From Arthrobacter sp. 18067 (GTDB taxonomy: Bacteria > Actinomycetota > Actinomycetes > Actinomycetales > Micrococcaceae), in the NCBI RefSeq assembly GCF_902706295.1, contig NZ_CACSJJ010000016.1, positions 62,001 to 126,000 on the forward strand: a stretch of 64,000 bases of DNA. The letters run 5' to 3'. A program made the position numbers and the translations under genes. The notes below the pieces were generated by a model that saw only the letters and a list, made by a program, of their open reading frames with translations, had not been told where the DNA came from and searched no databases. Positions 1-7,812 of the stretch are shown one piece after another (positions within the stretch are counted from its first letter, which is position 1; every line of letters starts with the position of its first letter).

Positions 1-2
1 CC

Positions 3-1076
3 ATCATCACTCCAACAGTTCCCGCCCCGGACATCGTCCGCTGCGCCTACTTGGAACTCGTGGTCACGGACCTGGCCAAGTCCCGCGCGTTCTACGTGGA
101 CCTTCTGGGCCTGCACGTCACAGAAGAGGACGAGAACACCATCTACCTGCGCTCCTTCGAGGAGTTCATCCACCACAACCTGGTCCTCCGCAAAGGCCCG
201 GTGGCCGCGGCTGCCGCCTTCGCCTACCGCGTGAAGTCCCCAGCCGAGGTGGACGCCGCCGAGGCGTACTACCGCGAGCTGGGCTGCCGGGTTGAGCGCC
301 GCAAGGAAGGCTTCACCAAGGGCGTGGGCGACTCCGTCCGTGTGGAGGACCCGCTGGGCTTCCCCTACGAGTTCTTCTACGACGTGGAGCACGTCGAACG
401 CCTCACCCAGCGCTACGACCTCTACTCCGCCGGTGAGCTGGTCCGCCTGGACCACTTCAACCAGGTCACCCCGGACGTCCCGCGCGGCCGCAAGTACCTG
501 GAGGACCTCGGCTTCCGCGTTTCCGAGGACATCAAGGACTCCGACGGCGTCACGTACGCCGCGTGGATGCACCGCAAGCAGACCGTGCACGATACCGCCC
601 TGACCGGTGGCAACGGACCCCGCCTGCACCACATCGCGTTCTCCACGCACGAGAAGCACAACATCATCCAGATCTGCGACAAGATGGGCGCCCTGCGCAT
701 CTCCGACCGCATCGAACGCGGCCCCGGACGCCACGGTGTATCCAACGCGTTCTACCTCTACATCCTGGACCCGGACGGCCACCGCGTAGAGATCTACACC
801 CAGGACTACTACACCGGCGACCCCGACAACCCCACCGTCACCTGGGACGTCCACGACAACCAGCGCCGCGACTGGTGGGGCAACCCGGTGGTCCCGTCCT
901 GGTACACCGAGGCCTCCCTGGTCCTGGACCTCGACGGCAACCCACAGCCAGTCATTGAACGCACCGACGCTTCCGAAATGGCGGTTACCGTGGGCGCGGA
1001 CGGTTTCTCCTACACCCGTCCCGACGGTGCCTCCGGCGAAGCTGCTGAGGGCTTCAAGCTGGGGGCGCAGGTCTAA
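3..1076 (+). CDS. hpaD: Homoprotocatechuate 2,3-dioxygenase, 5' end cut by window
   Basis: Extradiol ring-cleavage enzyme that opens 3,4-dihydroxyphenylacetate in 4-hydroxyphenylacetate catabolism. The reading frame is open from base 3 and reads IITPTVPAPDIVRC before the TTG at 51, so the true start lies upstream of the window; from memory the Brevibacterium fuscum enzyme has the same N-terminal stretch. Numbering the TTG codon as residue 21 of that enzyme, the Fe ligands H155, H214 and E267 and the second-shell H200 and Y257 all fall in place (RLDHFNQ, RLHHIAF, DGHRVEIY, TVHDTAL, FYLYILD). Two vicinal-oxygen-chelate domains are complete. It is followed after 3 bases by hpaH, so it belongs to the hpaDHI operon. 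Confidence 0.95.
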   Translation: MITPTVPAPDIVRCAYLELVVTDLAKSRAFYVDLLGLHVTEEDENTIYLRSFEEFIHHNLVLRKGPVAAAAAFAYRVKSPAEVDAAEAYYRELGCRVERRKEGFTKGVGDSVRVEDPLGFPYEFFYDVEHVERLTQRYDLYSAGELVRLDHFNQVTPDVPRGRKYLEDLGFRVSEDIKDSDGVTYAAWMHRKQTVHDTALTGGNGPRLHHIAFSTHEKHNIIQICDKMGALRISDRIERGPGRHGVSNAFYLYILDPDGHRVEIYTQDYYTGDPDNPTVTWDVHDNQRRDWWGNPVVPSWYTEASLVLDLDGNPQPVIERTDASEMAVTVGADGFSYTRPDGASGEAAEGFKLGAQV

Positions 1077-1079
1077 ACC

Positions 1080-1865
1080 ATGTTGGACGCGAAGACGATC
1101 GAAGCCATTGCCGACGAGCTCCTCGAAGCCGGCCGTAACCGCAAGCCGGTGCCGCGCCTCACTGCCCGCTACCCCGGCATGACGGTGGAGGATTCCTACG
1201 CCGTACAGCAGCTGTGGCGGCGTCGGAACGAGGAAGCCGGGCGCACGTTGGTGGGGCGCAAGATCGGCCTCACGTCCAAGGCCATGCAGGCCGCCACGGG
1301 CATCACTGAGCCGGATTATGGTGCCATTTTCGATGACATGGTCCTGGATACCGGGTGCTCCGTGCAGTGGGACAAGTACACACACCCACGGGTTGAGGTG
1401 GAACTCGCATTCGTGTTGAAGAGTGCCTTGAAGGGGCCGGGCTGCACCATCTTCGATGTCCTCAACGCCACCGACTACGTGGTTCCGGCCCTCGAAATCC
1501 TGGACTCCAGGATCGAGATGGAGGGCCGGACCATCGTGGACACCATCTCGGACAATGCCGCGATGGGCGCCATGGTGGTGGGCGGCCGCCCGGTGCGGCC
1601 GGACGCCGTCGACCTCCGTTGGGTCTCCGCCATCCTGTACAAGAACCAGACCGTGGAGGAGACGGGGGTGGCGGCCGGTGTGCTGGACCACCCGGCCAAC
1701 GGAGTGCATTGGCTCGCCAACAAGATCGCCGCCCACGGGGATTCGATGAAGGCCGGAGACATCATCCTGGCGGGCTCGTTTACCCGCCCGACGTGGGTGT
1801 ACAAAGGGGATACCGTGCACGCGGATTACGGACCGTTGGGAGTGGTGACATGCCAATTCGACTAA
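1080..1865 (+). CDS. hpaH: 2-oxo-hept-4-ene-1,7-dioate hydratase
   Basis: Adds water to 2-oxohept-4-ene-1,7-dioate to give 4-hydroxy-2-oxoheptanedioate in the lower homoprotocatechuate pathway. The 261 residues match the roughly 267-residue HpaH/HpcG family. Visible are K61 in GRKIGLTS, the metal-binding pair E106 and E108 in PRVEVELAF, and E139 in PALEILDSR, the three acidic ligands known for HpcG. The ATG starts 3 bases after the hpaD stop, with only a weak purine-rich stretch before it, so translation is probably coupled. Its last 16 bases overlap hpaI. No decarboxylase/isomerase (HpaG) gene is visible; it may lie upstream of the window. Confidence 0.93.
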   Translation: MLDAKTIEAIADELLEAGRNRKPVPRLTARYPGMTVEDSYAVQQLWRRRNEEAGRTLVGRKIGLTSKAMQAATGITEPDYGAIFDDMVLDTGCSVQWDKYTHPRVEVELAFVLKSALKGPGCTIFDVLNATDYVVPALEILDSRIEMEGRTIVDTISDNAAMGAMVVGGRPVRPDAVDLRWVSAILYKNQTVEETGVAAGVLDHPANGVHWLANKIAAHGDSMKAGDIILAGSFTRPTWVYKGDTVHADYGPLGVVTCQFD

Positions 1866-2653
1866 GCCCCACCTTCTACTCGGCGCTCTCCGCGGCCGGC
1901 CGGCCGCTGGCCGGCATGTGGGTCTGCTCCGGCAGCCCGCTGGTGGCCGAGATCTGCGCCGGTTCAGGCTTGGACTGGGTACTGATCGACGCCGAGCACA
2001 GTCCCAATGGCCTCGAGTCGATCCTCGCCCAACTCCATGCAGTCAGCGGTTACCCTGTGCAGGCGATGGTCCGTCCACCGGTCAACGACACCGTGGTCAT
2101 CAAGCAGTACCTGGACCTCGGTGTGCAGAACCTGATGATCCCCATGGTGAACTCGGCCTTTGATGCCGCGACTGCAGTTGCCGCTGTCCGCTACCCGCCG
2201 CACGGTGTTCGCGGCGTCGGATCCGCGCTGGCCCGTTCCGCTCGCTGGAACCGCGTCCCGGACTACCTTGCTTCCGCCTCGGAGACCATCAGCCTTACGG
2301 TCCAGATCGAATCTGAAGCTGCGGCATCAGCGGTGGAGGAGATCCTCGCCGTCGACGGCGTGGACGGCATCTTCCTGGGCCCCTCGGACCTCGCAGCCTC
2401 CATGGGCCTGCTGGGACAGCAGGAAAATCCCTTGGTGAGGGCCGTCGTCGAGCACTGCCTTGAAGCCGCCAAAGCGGCGGGGAAGCCCGCCGGCGTGAAC
2501 GCCTTTAACGAGTCAACCGCGCGGGCGTATCTCGACGCCGGTGCCTCCTTCGTGCTGGTCGGCGCCGATGTTGCGGTGCTGGCCCGCGCGTCCGAGGGCT
2601 TCGCTTCGACGTTCATCCCCGTGTCCGAAACGGCGGAGCGCGAAAGCTACTGA
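1850..2653 (+). CDS. hpaI: 4-hydroxy-2-oxoheptane-1,7-dioate aldolase
   Basis: Class II pyruvate aldolase that splits 4-hydroxy-2-oxoheptanedioate into pyruvate and succinic semialdehyde, the last step of the meta route. I chose the ATG at 1850 (MPIRLSPTFY), giving 267 residues like E. coli HpaI (262); the frame is open further upstream but only as a shadow of hpaH. Family residues are present: base H50 in IDAEH, R75 in MVRPP, and metal ligands E154 (QIESEAA) and D180 (GPSDLAASMG). The start lies inside hpaH in another frame, a 16-base overlap typical of coupled translation. Confidence 0.93.
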   Translation: MPIRLSPTFYSALSAAGRPLAGMWVCSGSPLVAEICAGSGLDWVLIDAEHSPNGLESILAQLHAVSGYPVQAMVRPPVNDTVVIKQYLDLGVQNLMIPMVNSAFDAATAVAAVRYPPHGVRGVGSALARSARWNRVPDYLASASETISLTVQIESEAAASAVEEILAVDGVDGIFLGPSDLAASMGLLGQQENPLVRAVVEHCLEAAKAAGKPAGVNAFNESTARAYLDAGASFVLVGADVAVLARASEGFASTFIPVSETAERESY

Positions 2654-2660
2654 TCCGTTC

Positions 2661-2688
2661 TTGTCCTGGGTAGCCGGTGCGCTAGGCT
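2661..2688 (+). promoter_or_regulatory. Possible promoter for the lipoprotein gene
   Basis: TTGTCC at 2661-2666 and TAGGCT at 2683-2688, 16 bases apart, resemble an actinobacterial vegetative promoter. It sits in the 66-base gap after hpaI, 31 bases before the ATG at 2720. This suggests the lipoprotein gene is not simply the tail of the hpa operon. Confidence 0.35.
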
Positions 2689-2719
2689 CGGCGAAACGAG
2701 AGCCTGAGGGGCCAGCGCC

Positions 2720-3157
2720 ATGAATCGTCGTGTGTTAGTTGTAATTGCCGTTGTTGCCGCACTGGGAATGACCGGTTGTTCGTCGCCGACGGGCCCGGAT
2801 GTCTTGGCGCGGGAAGCGACGGCGGAGGACGAGCTTCCGGAGGCCGTGAGCCTTGTCAGTGTGGATACGGACATCAAAGCGGGGTCAGCCCGATTGCTGG
2901 CAACCCACGCTGATGTGGAGTACTTCGCGGCCAAGAGTTCCACTGGCGGGTCCGCCTGCTTGATTACGGTGCCTATAGGACTACCGGAGCGGTGGAGGGC
3001 GGGTTGCGCAGCGTTAGCGACCGGTGAGGACATCGTCACCTTGACTAACTTTGACGATTCACAAGCGAAGCTCATCAACGACGGCGTGGATGCCGGCCAG
3101 CCGAAATACGATGGCTGGACCCAGATCCACCCCAACGTCCTGGTCAGTTCCCGCTAG
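2720..3157 (+). CDS. Small lipoprotein of unknown function
   Basis: The 145 residues begin with a lipoprotein signal peptide: MNRR, a hydrophobic stretch VLVVIAVVAALG, then MTGC with the lipidated cysteine near residue 20, followed by a Ser/Pro/Thr-rich linker. The remaining ~110 residues contain two further cysteines (SACLI and AGCAAL) that could pair outside the membrane. I recognise no domain; similar short lipoproteins are common in Arthrobacter-type genomes. A purine-rich GAGAGCCTGAGGGG precedes the ATG. The stop abuts the stop of the convergent NTF2-like gene with no gap, the two sharing TAGCTA. Confidence 0.75.
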   Translation: MNRRVLVVIAVVAALGMTGCSSPTGPDVLAREATAEDELPEAVSLVSVDTDIKAGSARLLATHADVEYFAAKSSTGGSACLITVPIGLPERWRAGCAALATGEDIVTLTNFDDSQAKLINDGVDAGQPKYDGWTQIHPNVLVSSR

Positions 3158-3514
3158 CTATTTGCGGGCCATGTACCACTCCGTGAACTCGCGTGCCCGG
3201 CCGTCCTCAGCGAAGCGGATCACCCACAGATTGTCGTAGGTGGGGTCCCCGTTGAGATACGTGGTGAGGCCTTGGACGAAGGCAGTATCGTCTTCCCTGC
3301 CCAGGAGCGTCCACTCGAACGTCCAATCCTCAGGCTTGTCACCGGCGTCGGCCCACGCTTTGACGATCTCCTCGTGGCCGTTCCAGGGTTTTGCGGTGTT
3401 GGGCCGGTCGTTGTAGACGGCATCTTCGGTGAAGAGCGCCCGGATGTCGTCGGGCTCATTCGACGTCCAGGCGCGTTCGTATTGGTCCATCCAGGAGTTC
3501 ACGTCGTTGGTCAT
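3158..3514 (-). CDS. NTF2-like / SnoaL-like family protein
   Basis: A 118-residue cone-fold protein of the nuclear transport factor 2 superfamily. It begins MTNDVNSWMDQYERAWTSNE and has the usual order: N-terminal helix, LFTEDAVYND, WNGHEEIVKAW, and strands ending FTEWYMARK. Members are small enzymes or ligand binders acting on polyketides, steroids or unknown small molecules; nothing here fixes a substrate. It is convergent with the lipoprotein gene and shares its promoter region with nothing obvious; the HTH gene downstream of its start runs in the same direction 53 bases upstream. Confidence 0.8.
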   Translation of the reverse strand: MTNDVNSWMDQYERAWTSNEPDDIRALFTEDAVYNDRPNTAKPWNGHEEIVKAWADAGDKPEDWTFEWTLLGREDDTAFVQGLTTYLNGDPTYDNLWVIRFAEDGRAREFTEWYMARK

Positions 3515-3567
3515 CTACCCGTTCTACCCTCCGGGGCTGCAGGGTTCAACGGTGAGGTGCGGAGACA

Positions 3568-4101
3568 CTAGGCCGGCCGGACGATTCCCCGCGTTGCCCG
3601 GCGGATGTGGTCCGGAGTGAGTCCGGTCAGCGAGGCGAGCTCCAAGTCATCGCAGACCTGGTTCCGGAGGGCCATCATGATCAGCGCCTCGCGGCGTTCT
3701 GTGATCTGGTCCCGATGCCGTTCGGCTGCCCTGAGCTCCTCGCTTTTCTGCTTCAACGCAGCCATATGCGTGCCGCGGGGGAGGCCGCTCGGAAAGAGAT
3801 CGTCATAAGCCAAAGCGATGGTCCTGACCGATTTCATGTTCTCCCCGGTGACCGCCGAAACAGTGGCAATGGTGAAGCCGTCCTCAATCGCCTGGGCAAT
3901 CTGCTCGTTTCTGGCAGCAGTCAGGGTGCGGATGGCGGCCGTTGCGTGGGACAGGAGTTGCCGGTGCACTCCCAGCGCATGCGTCAGTTTGGCGTGTTCC
4001 GCGTGCCCCGGGGCCTGCGGTCCGGGGGCCTTGGCCCGATAGGCGTACCGTCCGGTGGCTGCGCGGCCTTGCAATGCAGCGGCGGGGGTTTGGGCCGGCA
4101 T
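3568..4101 (-). CDS. Putative DNA-binding protein with two helix-turn-helix segments
   Basis: I place the start at 4101 (MPAQTPAAALQG) because AAAGGGAG lies just upstream; the frame is open for 59 more codons but without a ribosome site. The 177-residue product is not recognised. A helix-turn-helix-like segment (EQIAQAIEDGFTIATVSAVT plus following helix) sits near residues 65-100, followed by a charged, probably coiled-coil stretch (KQKSEELRAAERHRDQITER) and a second HTH-like end (LELASLTGLTPDHIRRATRG). This looks like a small regulator or nucleoid-associated protein. The 296 bases upstream, shared with a divergent aminotransferase, contain a dyad at 4277-4291. Confidence 0.7.
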   Translation of the reverse strand: MPAQTPAAALQGRAATGRYAYRAKAPGPQAPGHAEHAKLTHALGVHRQLLSHATAAIRTLTAARNEQIAQAIEDGFTIATVSAVTGENMKSVRTIALAYDDLFPSGLPRGTHMAALKQKSEELRAAERHRDQITERREALIMMALRNQVCDDLELASLTGLTPDHIRRATRGIVRPA

Positions 4102-4276
4102 TGGCTCCCTTTCGGTTCCGGAACAGCGCTTCTGACCCCTCGAATCTAGGCATTGTTCACCGGTGCAAGGAAATACCAATACCGAGTGAACCCATAAGCA
4201 AAGTGCATGGAAGAAGCCTCCGAGGACGCGGAAACTCGGAATCGACGCACAAATCCTCCACATTGAGATGCTCGTC

Positions 4277-4291
4277 ATAAGGCCTCCTTAT
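4277..4291. promoter_or_regulatory. Dyad ATAAGG-N3-CCTTAT, possible operator
   Basis: A perfect 6-base inverted repeat around CCT lies in the divergent intergenic region between the HTH protein gene and the aminotransferase, about 106 bases before the latter's ATG. It could bind the HTH protein or another regulator. The rest of the 296-base gap shows AT-rich stretches but no other feature I can name. Confidence 0.35.
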
Positions 4292-4397
4292 AGATCCACG
4301 CACATTAGGTCTTATCCACAGCGCCCACGGATCCCTAGTCTCGAAAAAGGGGATACGCGAATCCGCGCGTCCTGAGTTCCACATTCCTGGAGGAGAC

Positions 4398-5606
4398 ATG
4401 TCCGACTACCTGCCGGCGTCGAGGGTCACCCGCATCAAGTCCTCAGCGAGCGTCGCCGCGGCCGCCCGCGTCCGCGAACTCAAAGCCGAAGGCATCCCGA
4501 TCATCGACCTGACTGTCGGCGAGCCGGACTTTGATACCCCGGACCACATTAAGGCCGCCGCCATCGAGGCGATCAACAACGGCGAGACCAAGTACACCTC
4601 GGTAACTGGCACTCCGGAGCTGCAGACCGCCATCCTGCGCAAAATCGAGGGCCACACCGGCCACCACTATGAGCGCAACCAGCTGACCATCGGCGGCGGA
4701 GCCAAGCAGGTCCTGTACGTCGCGCTGATGGCATCCCTTAATGCGGGCGACGAAGTGATCGTCCCCGCGCCGTACTGGGTTTCCTACCCGGACATGGTGC
4801 TCGCCAACGACGGCACCCCGGTGATCGTCGCCTGCGGCGAAGAGGCAGGCTTCAAGCTCACCCCGGATGCGCTGGCAAAGGCCATCACCCCCAACACCAA
4901 GTGGCTCATCCTCAACGCGCCGTCCAACCCGACCGGCGCCGTGTACACCCGCGAGGAGCTGCAGGCACTCGGTGCGGTCCTCGAGCAGCACCCGCACGTC
5001 TCCATCCTCACCGACGAGATCTACGACGAAATCCACTTCGGCGACGGCCGCGTGACCAGCCTGGTCACAGCCGTGCCGGCGCTCAAGGATCGCATCCTGC
5101 TGGTCAACGGTGTTTCCAAGGCGTATGCGATGACCGGCTGGCGGCTCGGCTACGGCGTGGGTCCGGCTCCCCTGATTGCGGCCATGAACAAGCTGCAGTC
5201 CCAGACGTCGTCGTGCCCGTCGTCCATCAGCCAGGCCGCCGCCGTGGCGGCGCTGAACGGCGACCAGTCCTTCGTCCGCGACAGCGTGGAGGTGTACCGC
5301 AAGCGCCGGGACGCCGCCGTCGAGGGCCTCAACGCCATCAACGGCCTGTCCGTCGCGCCGGCGGAGGGTGCCTTCTACGCGTACGTGAACTGCAGCGGCG
5401 CGATCGGCAAGACCGCACCCGACGGCAAGGTCATCGAGAACGACCAGGACTTCACGCTCTACCTGCTGGACGCCGCCCGCGTGGCCGTCATCCAAGGCTC
5501 GGCCTACGGCCTGGGCCCGTACTTCCGGATCTCCTTCGCCACCTCGCTGGAGACCATCAATGCCGGCGTGGACTCCATCCGCGATGCCGTCAACGCCCTC
5601 AACTAG
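4398..5606 (+). CDS. Class I/II PLP-dependent aminotransferase (aspartate family)
   Basis: A 402-residue fold-type I aminotransferase. It has the aspartate-aminotransferase Ib order: LTVGEPDFDTP near the N terminus, GGGAKQVLY, NAPSNPTGAVY, TDEIYDEIHF, and the PLP-binding lysine K241 in GVSKAYAMTGWRLGYG. GGAGGAGAC precedes the ATG. An RraA-like aldolase gene follows after only 13 bases, so the pair probably acts together: the aminotransferase would make a 4-hydroxy-2-oxo acid from a 4-hydroxylated glutamate-type amino acid, and the aldolase would cleave it. The substrate is inferred. General aspartate or aromatic aminotransferase is the alternative. Confidence 0.88.
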   Translation: MSDYLPASRVTRIKSSASVAAAARVRELKAEGIPIIDLTVGEPDFDTPDHIKAAAIEAINNGETKYTSVTGTPELQTAILRKIEGHTGHHYERNQLTIGGGAKQVLYVALMASLNAGDEVIVPAPYWVSYPDMVLANDGTPVIVACGEEAGFKLTPDALAKAITPNTKWLILNAPSNPTGAVYTREELQALGAVLEQHPHVSILTDEIYDEIHFGDGRVTSLVTAVPALKDRILLVNGVSKAYAMTGWRLGYGVGPAPLIAAMNKLQSQTSSCPSSISQAAAVAALNGDQSFVRDSVEVYRKRRDAAVEGLNAINGLSVAPAEGAFYAYVNCSGAIGKTAPDGKVIENDQDFTLYLLDAARVAVIQGSAYGLGPYFRISFATSLETINAGVDSIRDAVNALN

Positions 5607-5619
5607 AAAGATTCAGACC

Positions 5620-6294
5620 ATGATCCACGTCAAGACCAAGTTCGAGCGCCCTGATGCCGACGTCGTCAGCCGCCTCGCCGCTTTTTCCTCCGCCACCATC
5701 CACGAAGCACAGGGCCGCCGCGGCGCCTTGAGCTCCAGGATCAAGCCGATCGACCGTTCCATGTCCTTCTGCGGTCCCGCCGTCACGGTCGCCTGCGCGC
5801 CGCAGGACAACCTCATGCTCCAGGTCGCCATCCACTATGCGCAGGCAGGCGACGTGGTCTTGGTCGGCGCGCAGGAAATGGCGGAAGCCGGCACGTTCGG
5901 TGACGTCCTGGGCAACGCCATGAAGGCCAAGGGCATCGCCGCAATGGTCACCGATTCGGGCGTACGCGACACCCAGGATCTGATCGAGCTCGGCCTGCCC
6001 GTCTTTTCCGGCAGCGTCAGCATCAAGGGCACCGTCAAGGAAACGCTCGGCCCCATCAACCACCCGATCGTCTTCGGCGACGAGATCATTTACCCGGGCG
6101 ACATCCTCCGCGGCGACGCTGACGGCGTGGTGGTGGTCCGCCGCGAGGAGGCCGAGGAAGTCATCGCACTGTCCCAGGCCCGCGACGACCACGAACGCGA
6201 ACTCATCAAGCTCTACCACGACGGCGGCAACACCATCGAGCTGTGCGGCCTCACCGAGAAGCTCAAGGAGAAGGGCCTCCTGGTGGAAGACTAG
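5620..6294 (+). CDS. RraA-like 4-carboxy-4-hydroxy-2-oxoadipate / HMG aldolase
   Basis: A 224-residue member of the class II pyruvate aldolase family that shares a fold with RraA and contains LigK/GalC/ProA-type 4-carboxy-4-hydroxy-2-oxoadipate and 4-hydroxy-4-methyl-2-oxoglutarate aldolases. The start at 5620 (MIHVKTKFERP) has AGAAAG upstream; the frame extends 20 codons further into the aminotransferase without support. Family blocks: SSATIHEAQGRRGAL, CGPAVTV, GDVVLVGAQE, GTFGDVLGNAMKAKG, the catalytic-loop TDSGVRD with its conserved Arg, and GDADGVVVV. The pathway is unclear as no gallate or protocatechuate-4,5 genes are nearby; the coupled aminotransferase suggests a hydroxylated amino-acid route. 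Confidence 0.87.
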   Translation: MIHVKTKFERPDADVVSRLAAFSSATIHEAQGRRGALSSRIKPIDRSMSFCGPAVTVACAPQDNLMLQVAIHYAQAGDVVLVGAQEMAEAGTFGDVLGNAMKAKGIAAMVTDSGVRDTQDLIELGLPVFSGSVSIKGTVKETLGPINHPIVFGDEIIYPGDILRGDADGVVVVRREEAEEVIALSQARDDHERELIKLYHDGGNTIELCGLTEKLKEKGLLVED

Positions 6295-6306
6295 GCTCCT
6301 TTATCC

Positions 6307-6350
6307 GGGCCGGTCGCGCAGCTGGTGAACCAGCGTGCGGCCGGCCCTTT
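6307..6350 (+). terminator. Rho-independent-type terminator after the aldolase gene
   Basis: GGGCCGG at 6307-6313 pairs with CCGGCCC at 6341-6347, enclosing a second stem GCTGG/CCAGC with a TGAA loop; TTT follows. It lies 12 bases after the aldolase stop and fits the end of the aminotransferase-aldolase operon. Confidence 0.75.
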
Positions 6351-6355
6351 GGCGT

Positions 6356-6400
6356 GTTGTTTTCGAGCACGTTGTTTTCGAGCACGTTGTTTTCGAGCAC
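6356..6400. repeat. Three perfect tandem copies of a 15-base repeat
   Basis: GTTGTTTTCGAGCAC occurs three times back to back with no mismatch, directly after the terminator. The unit is 15 bases, so copy number could vary by slippage. No gene covers it. Confidence 0.9.
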
Positions 6401-6404
6401 AGGG

Positions 6405-6450
6405 AAGGCGCCTTGCCCGGACTCTTAGGTCTCCAGGGGCAGGGCGCCTT
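6405..6450. terminator. Long hairpin between convergent transcripts
   Basis: AAGGCGCCTTGCCC at 6405-6418 pairs with GGGCAGGGCGCCTT at 6437-6450 with a single G-T pair and an 18-base loop. There is no clear T run. It sits between the plus-strand aldolase operon and the minus-strand small gene that ends at 6522, so it may end transcription from the minus side. Confidence 0.5.
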
Positions 6451-6521
6451 AGGGTGCAGCTGTGATTAATGTACGACGACGGGTGGCCGGGTTGTGCGGT
6501 CCGCCGGGCCCGGCGGGTGGC

Positions 6522-6743
6522 TTAGTCCAGTCCGGAGTGCCCGGGCCGTGTATCCACCAAATGCCATTCGATGCTGTTGCCGGCGTGGGTGGGCATCAGG
6601 CTGCCTTCAAAGACGAACAGCGGCTCGCCGATCCCGCCCAGCGGGCGCCAAAAACCATTCCGGGGGCAATGGAATCCGGTCCGTGCATTGACCGTTCCGC
6701 GGGTTGGATTTGAGACCCATCCGGCTGTGCTGATCTTTTTCAC
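6522..6743 (-). CDS. Small conserved-looking hypothetical protein
   Basis: A 73-residue product starting at the GTG at 6743 (MKKISTAGWVSNP). I call it real because AAAGGAAAC sits 7-8 bases before the start and because the protein is balanced and non-repetitive, with a central block NGFWRPLGGIGEPLFVFEGS followed by SIEWHLVD. It has one cysteine and no signal peptide or membrane segment, so it is probably cytoplasmic. I do not recognise the family. It lies 124 bases downstream of the LysR gene on the same strand and might be co-transcribed with it, although the AT-rich gap and the dyad at 6825-6840 suggest its own promoter. Confidence 0.6.
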   Translation of the reverse strand: MKKISTAGWVSNPTRGTVNARTGFHCPRNGFWRPLGGIGEPLFVFEGSLMPTHAGNSIEWHLVDTRPGHSGLD

Positions 6744-6824
6744 CGTTGTTTCCTTTGAACTTGCCCGCGGAATCCGTGAGCTGGTTTCGAATTGTTTGCT
6801 AATTCGATATTAGGAAATTAAAAC

Positions 6825-6840
6825 GGTCTTGAATAAGACC
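6825..6840. promoter_or_regulatory. Dyad GGTCTT-GAAT-AAGACC
   Basis: A perfect 6-base inverted repeat with a 4-base centre lies in the AT-rich gap upstream of the small gene at 6743 and just downstream of the LysR stop. It could be a regulator site for the small gene or a short terminator-like hairpin for the LysR gene. Confidence 0.35.
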
Positions 6841-6867
6841 AAAGCTGTCTGTCCGGATAAGGCTTTG

Positions 6868-7812
6868 TTATGGATGGGCCGGGAGCTGCACGGGGTCGGT
6901 CCCGTACTTGCTGATCAGTTGTTGATGCAGCATCTCCTTGACCACCAGCAGCACGGCAGACGCGGCCTCGGACAATGGCTCGTGGTCCGGGGTGCAGAGG
7001 GCGATCTTGCTCTGCAGGCCGGGTTCCACGATCCGCAGCACCTTGAAGTCCTGGTCCGGGAAGAGGGCATCCGCGGCCGACTTCGGCAGCACGGTGCCAC
7101 CGAGGTTGGCGCGGATGAGGCGGGTGAGGGAGGGCACGGATTCCACCTCGCCCACCAGCTTGAGGGGAAGGTCCTGGTCGGCCAGGCCCTTCTCGATGAG
7201 CTGGCGCAGGGTGTGGTTCTTTTCCGGAAGGAACAGCCCTACTGTGCTGGCCTCCGCAAGGGTGATGGTGTCCTTGCCGTGGTTGATGTCCACGTCCGGG
7301 TGCACCACCAAGTGAAGGTCTTCCACGATCATGGTGGTGAACTGAACCCCCCGGATTTTGCCCGGTTCGTAGATCAGCGCCATGTCCAGGCGCCCGTTCT
7401 TGATGGCCTCGCTCAGGACGCCGCCGAAGATTTCTGTCAGGTGGACCACGATGTCCGGGTAACGCCGGCCGACTTCGCTGATGATCTGGGGTGTCAGGCT
7501 GGAGGCCATGCTGTAAGGCGCGATCGCAATGGAGACGCGGCCGGAGGGCGCGGCTCCGGAGGAGGCGACGTCCTGCCTGGCCTGTTCCACGAGTCGAAGG
7601 ATCGACTGTGCGTGGCGGTAAAGGGTGTGCCCGGCGGCCGTAGGTTCGACGCCTTGTTTGCTGCGGATCAGCAGGCGCTGCTTGAGGTCGTTCTCCAGTG
7701 CCGATACCTGCTGGCTCAAGGCCGGCTGGGCCACGTGGAGCGCGGCTGCAGCTTTGGTGATGCTTCCGGAGTCAACGATCTGCACGAAGTATGAGAGCTT
7801 GCGCGTATCCAT
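6868..7812 (-). CDS. LysR-family transcriptional regulator (Nac/CatR-like)
   Basis: The start at 7812 (MDTRKLSYFVQIVDSGS) follows AGGAAGG at good spacing and gives 314 residues, normal for the family. The winged HTH spans residues ~1-60 (ITKAAAALHVAQPALSQQVSALE), followed by a linker helix and a periplasmic-binding-like effector domain (VSIAIAPYSMASSLTP, GRLDMALIYEP). The N terminus resembles nitrogen-assimilation-control type LysR proteins. It is divergent from the pxpABC-like operon, and a dyad at 7925-7942 in the 267-base gap is a plausible binding site, so it probably controls that operon and itself. Confidence 0.92.
   Translation of the reverse strand: MDTRKLSYFVQIVDSGSITKAAAALHVAQPALSQQVSALENDLKQRLLIRSKQGVEPTAAGHTLYRHAQSILRLVEQARQDVASSGAAPSGRVSIAIAPYSMASSLTPQIISEVGRRYPDIVVHLTEIFGGVLSEAIKNGRLDMALIYEPGKIRGVQFTTMIVEDLHLVVHPDVDINHGKDTITLAEASTVGLFLPEKNHTLRQLIEKGLADQDLPLKLVGEVESVPSLTRLIRANLGGTVLPKSAADALFPDQDFKVLRIVEPGLQSKIALCTPDHEPLSEAASAVLLVVKEMLHQQLISKYGTDPVQLPAHP

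Noticed and set aside
4443..5495. 350-codon open frame on the minus strand opposite the aminotransferase
   Set aside because: High GC with third-position bias gives long antisense frames; the composition is Arg/Asp/Gly/His-rich without a domain, and the plus-strand gene is clear.
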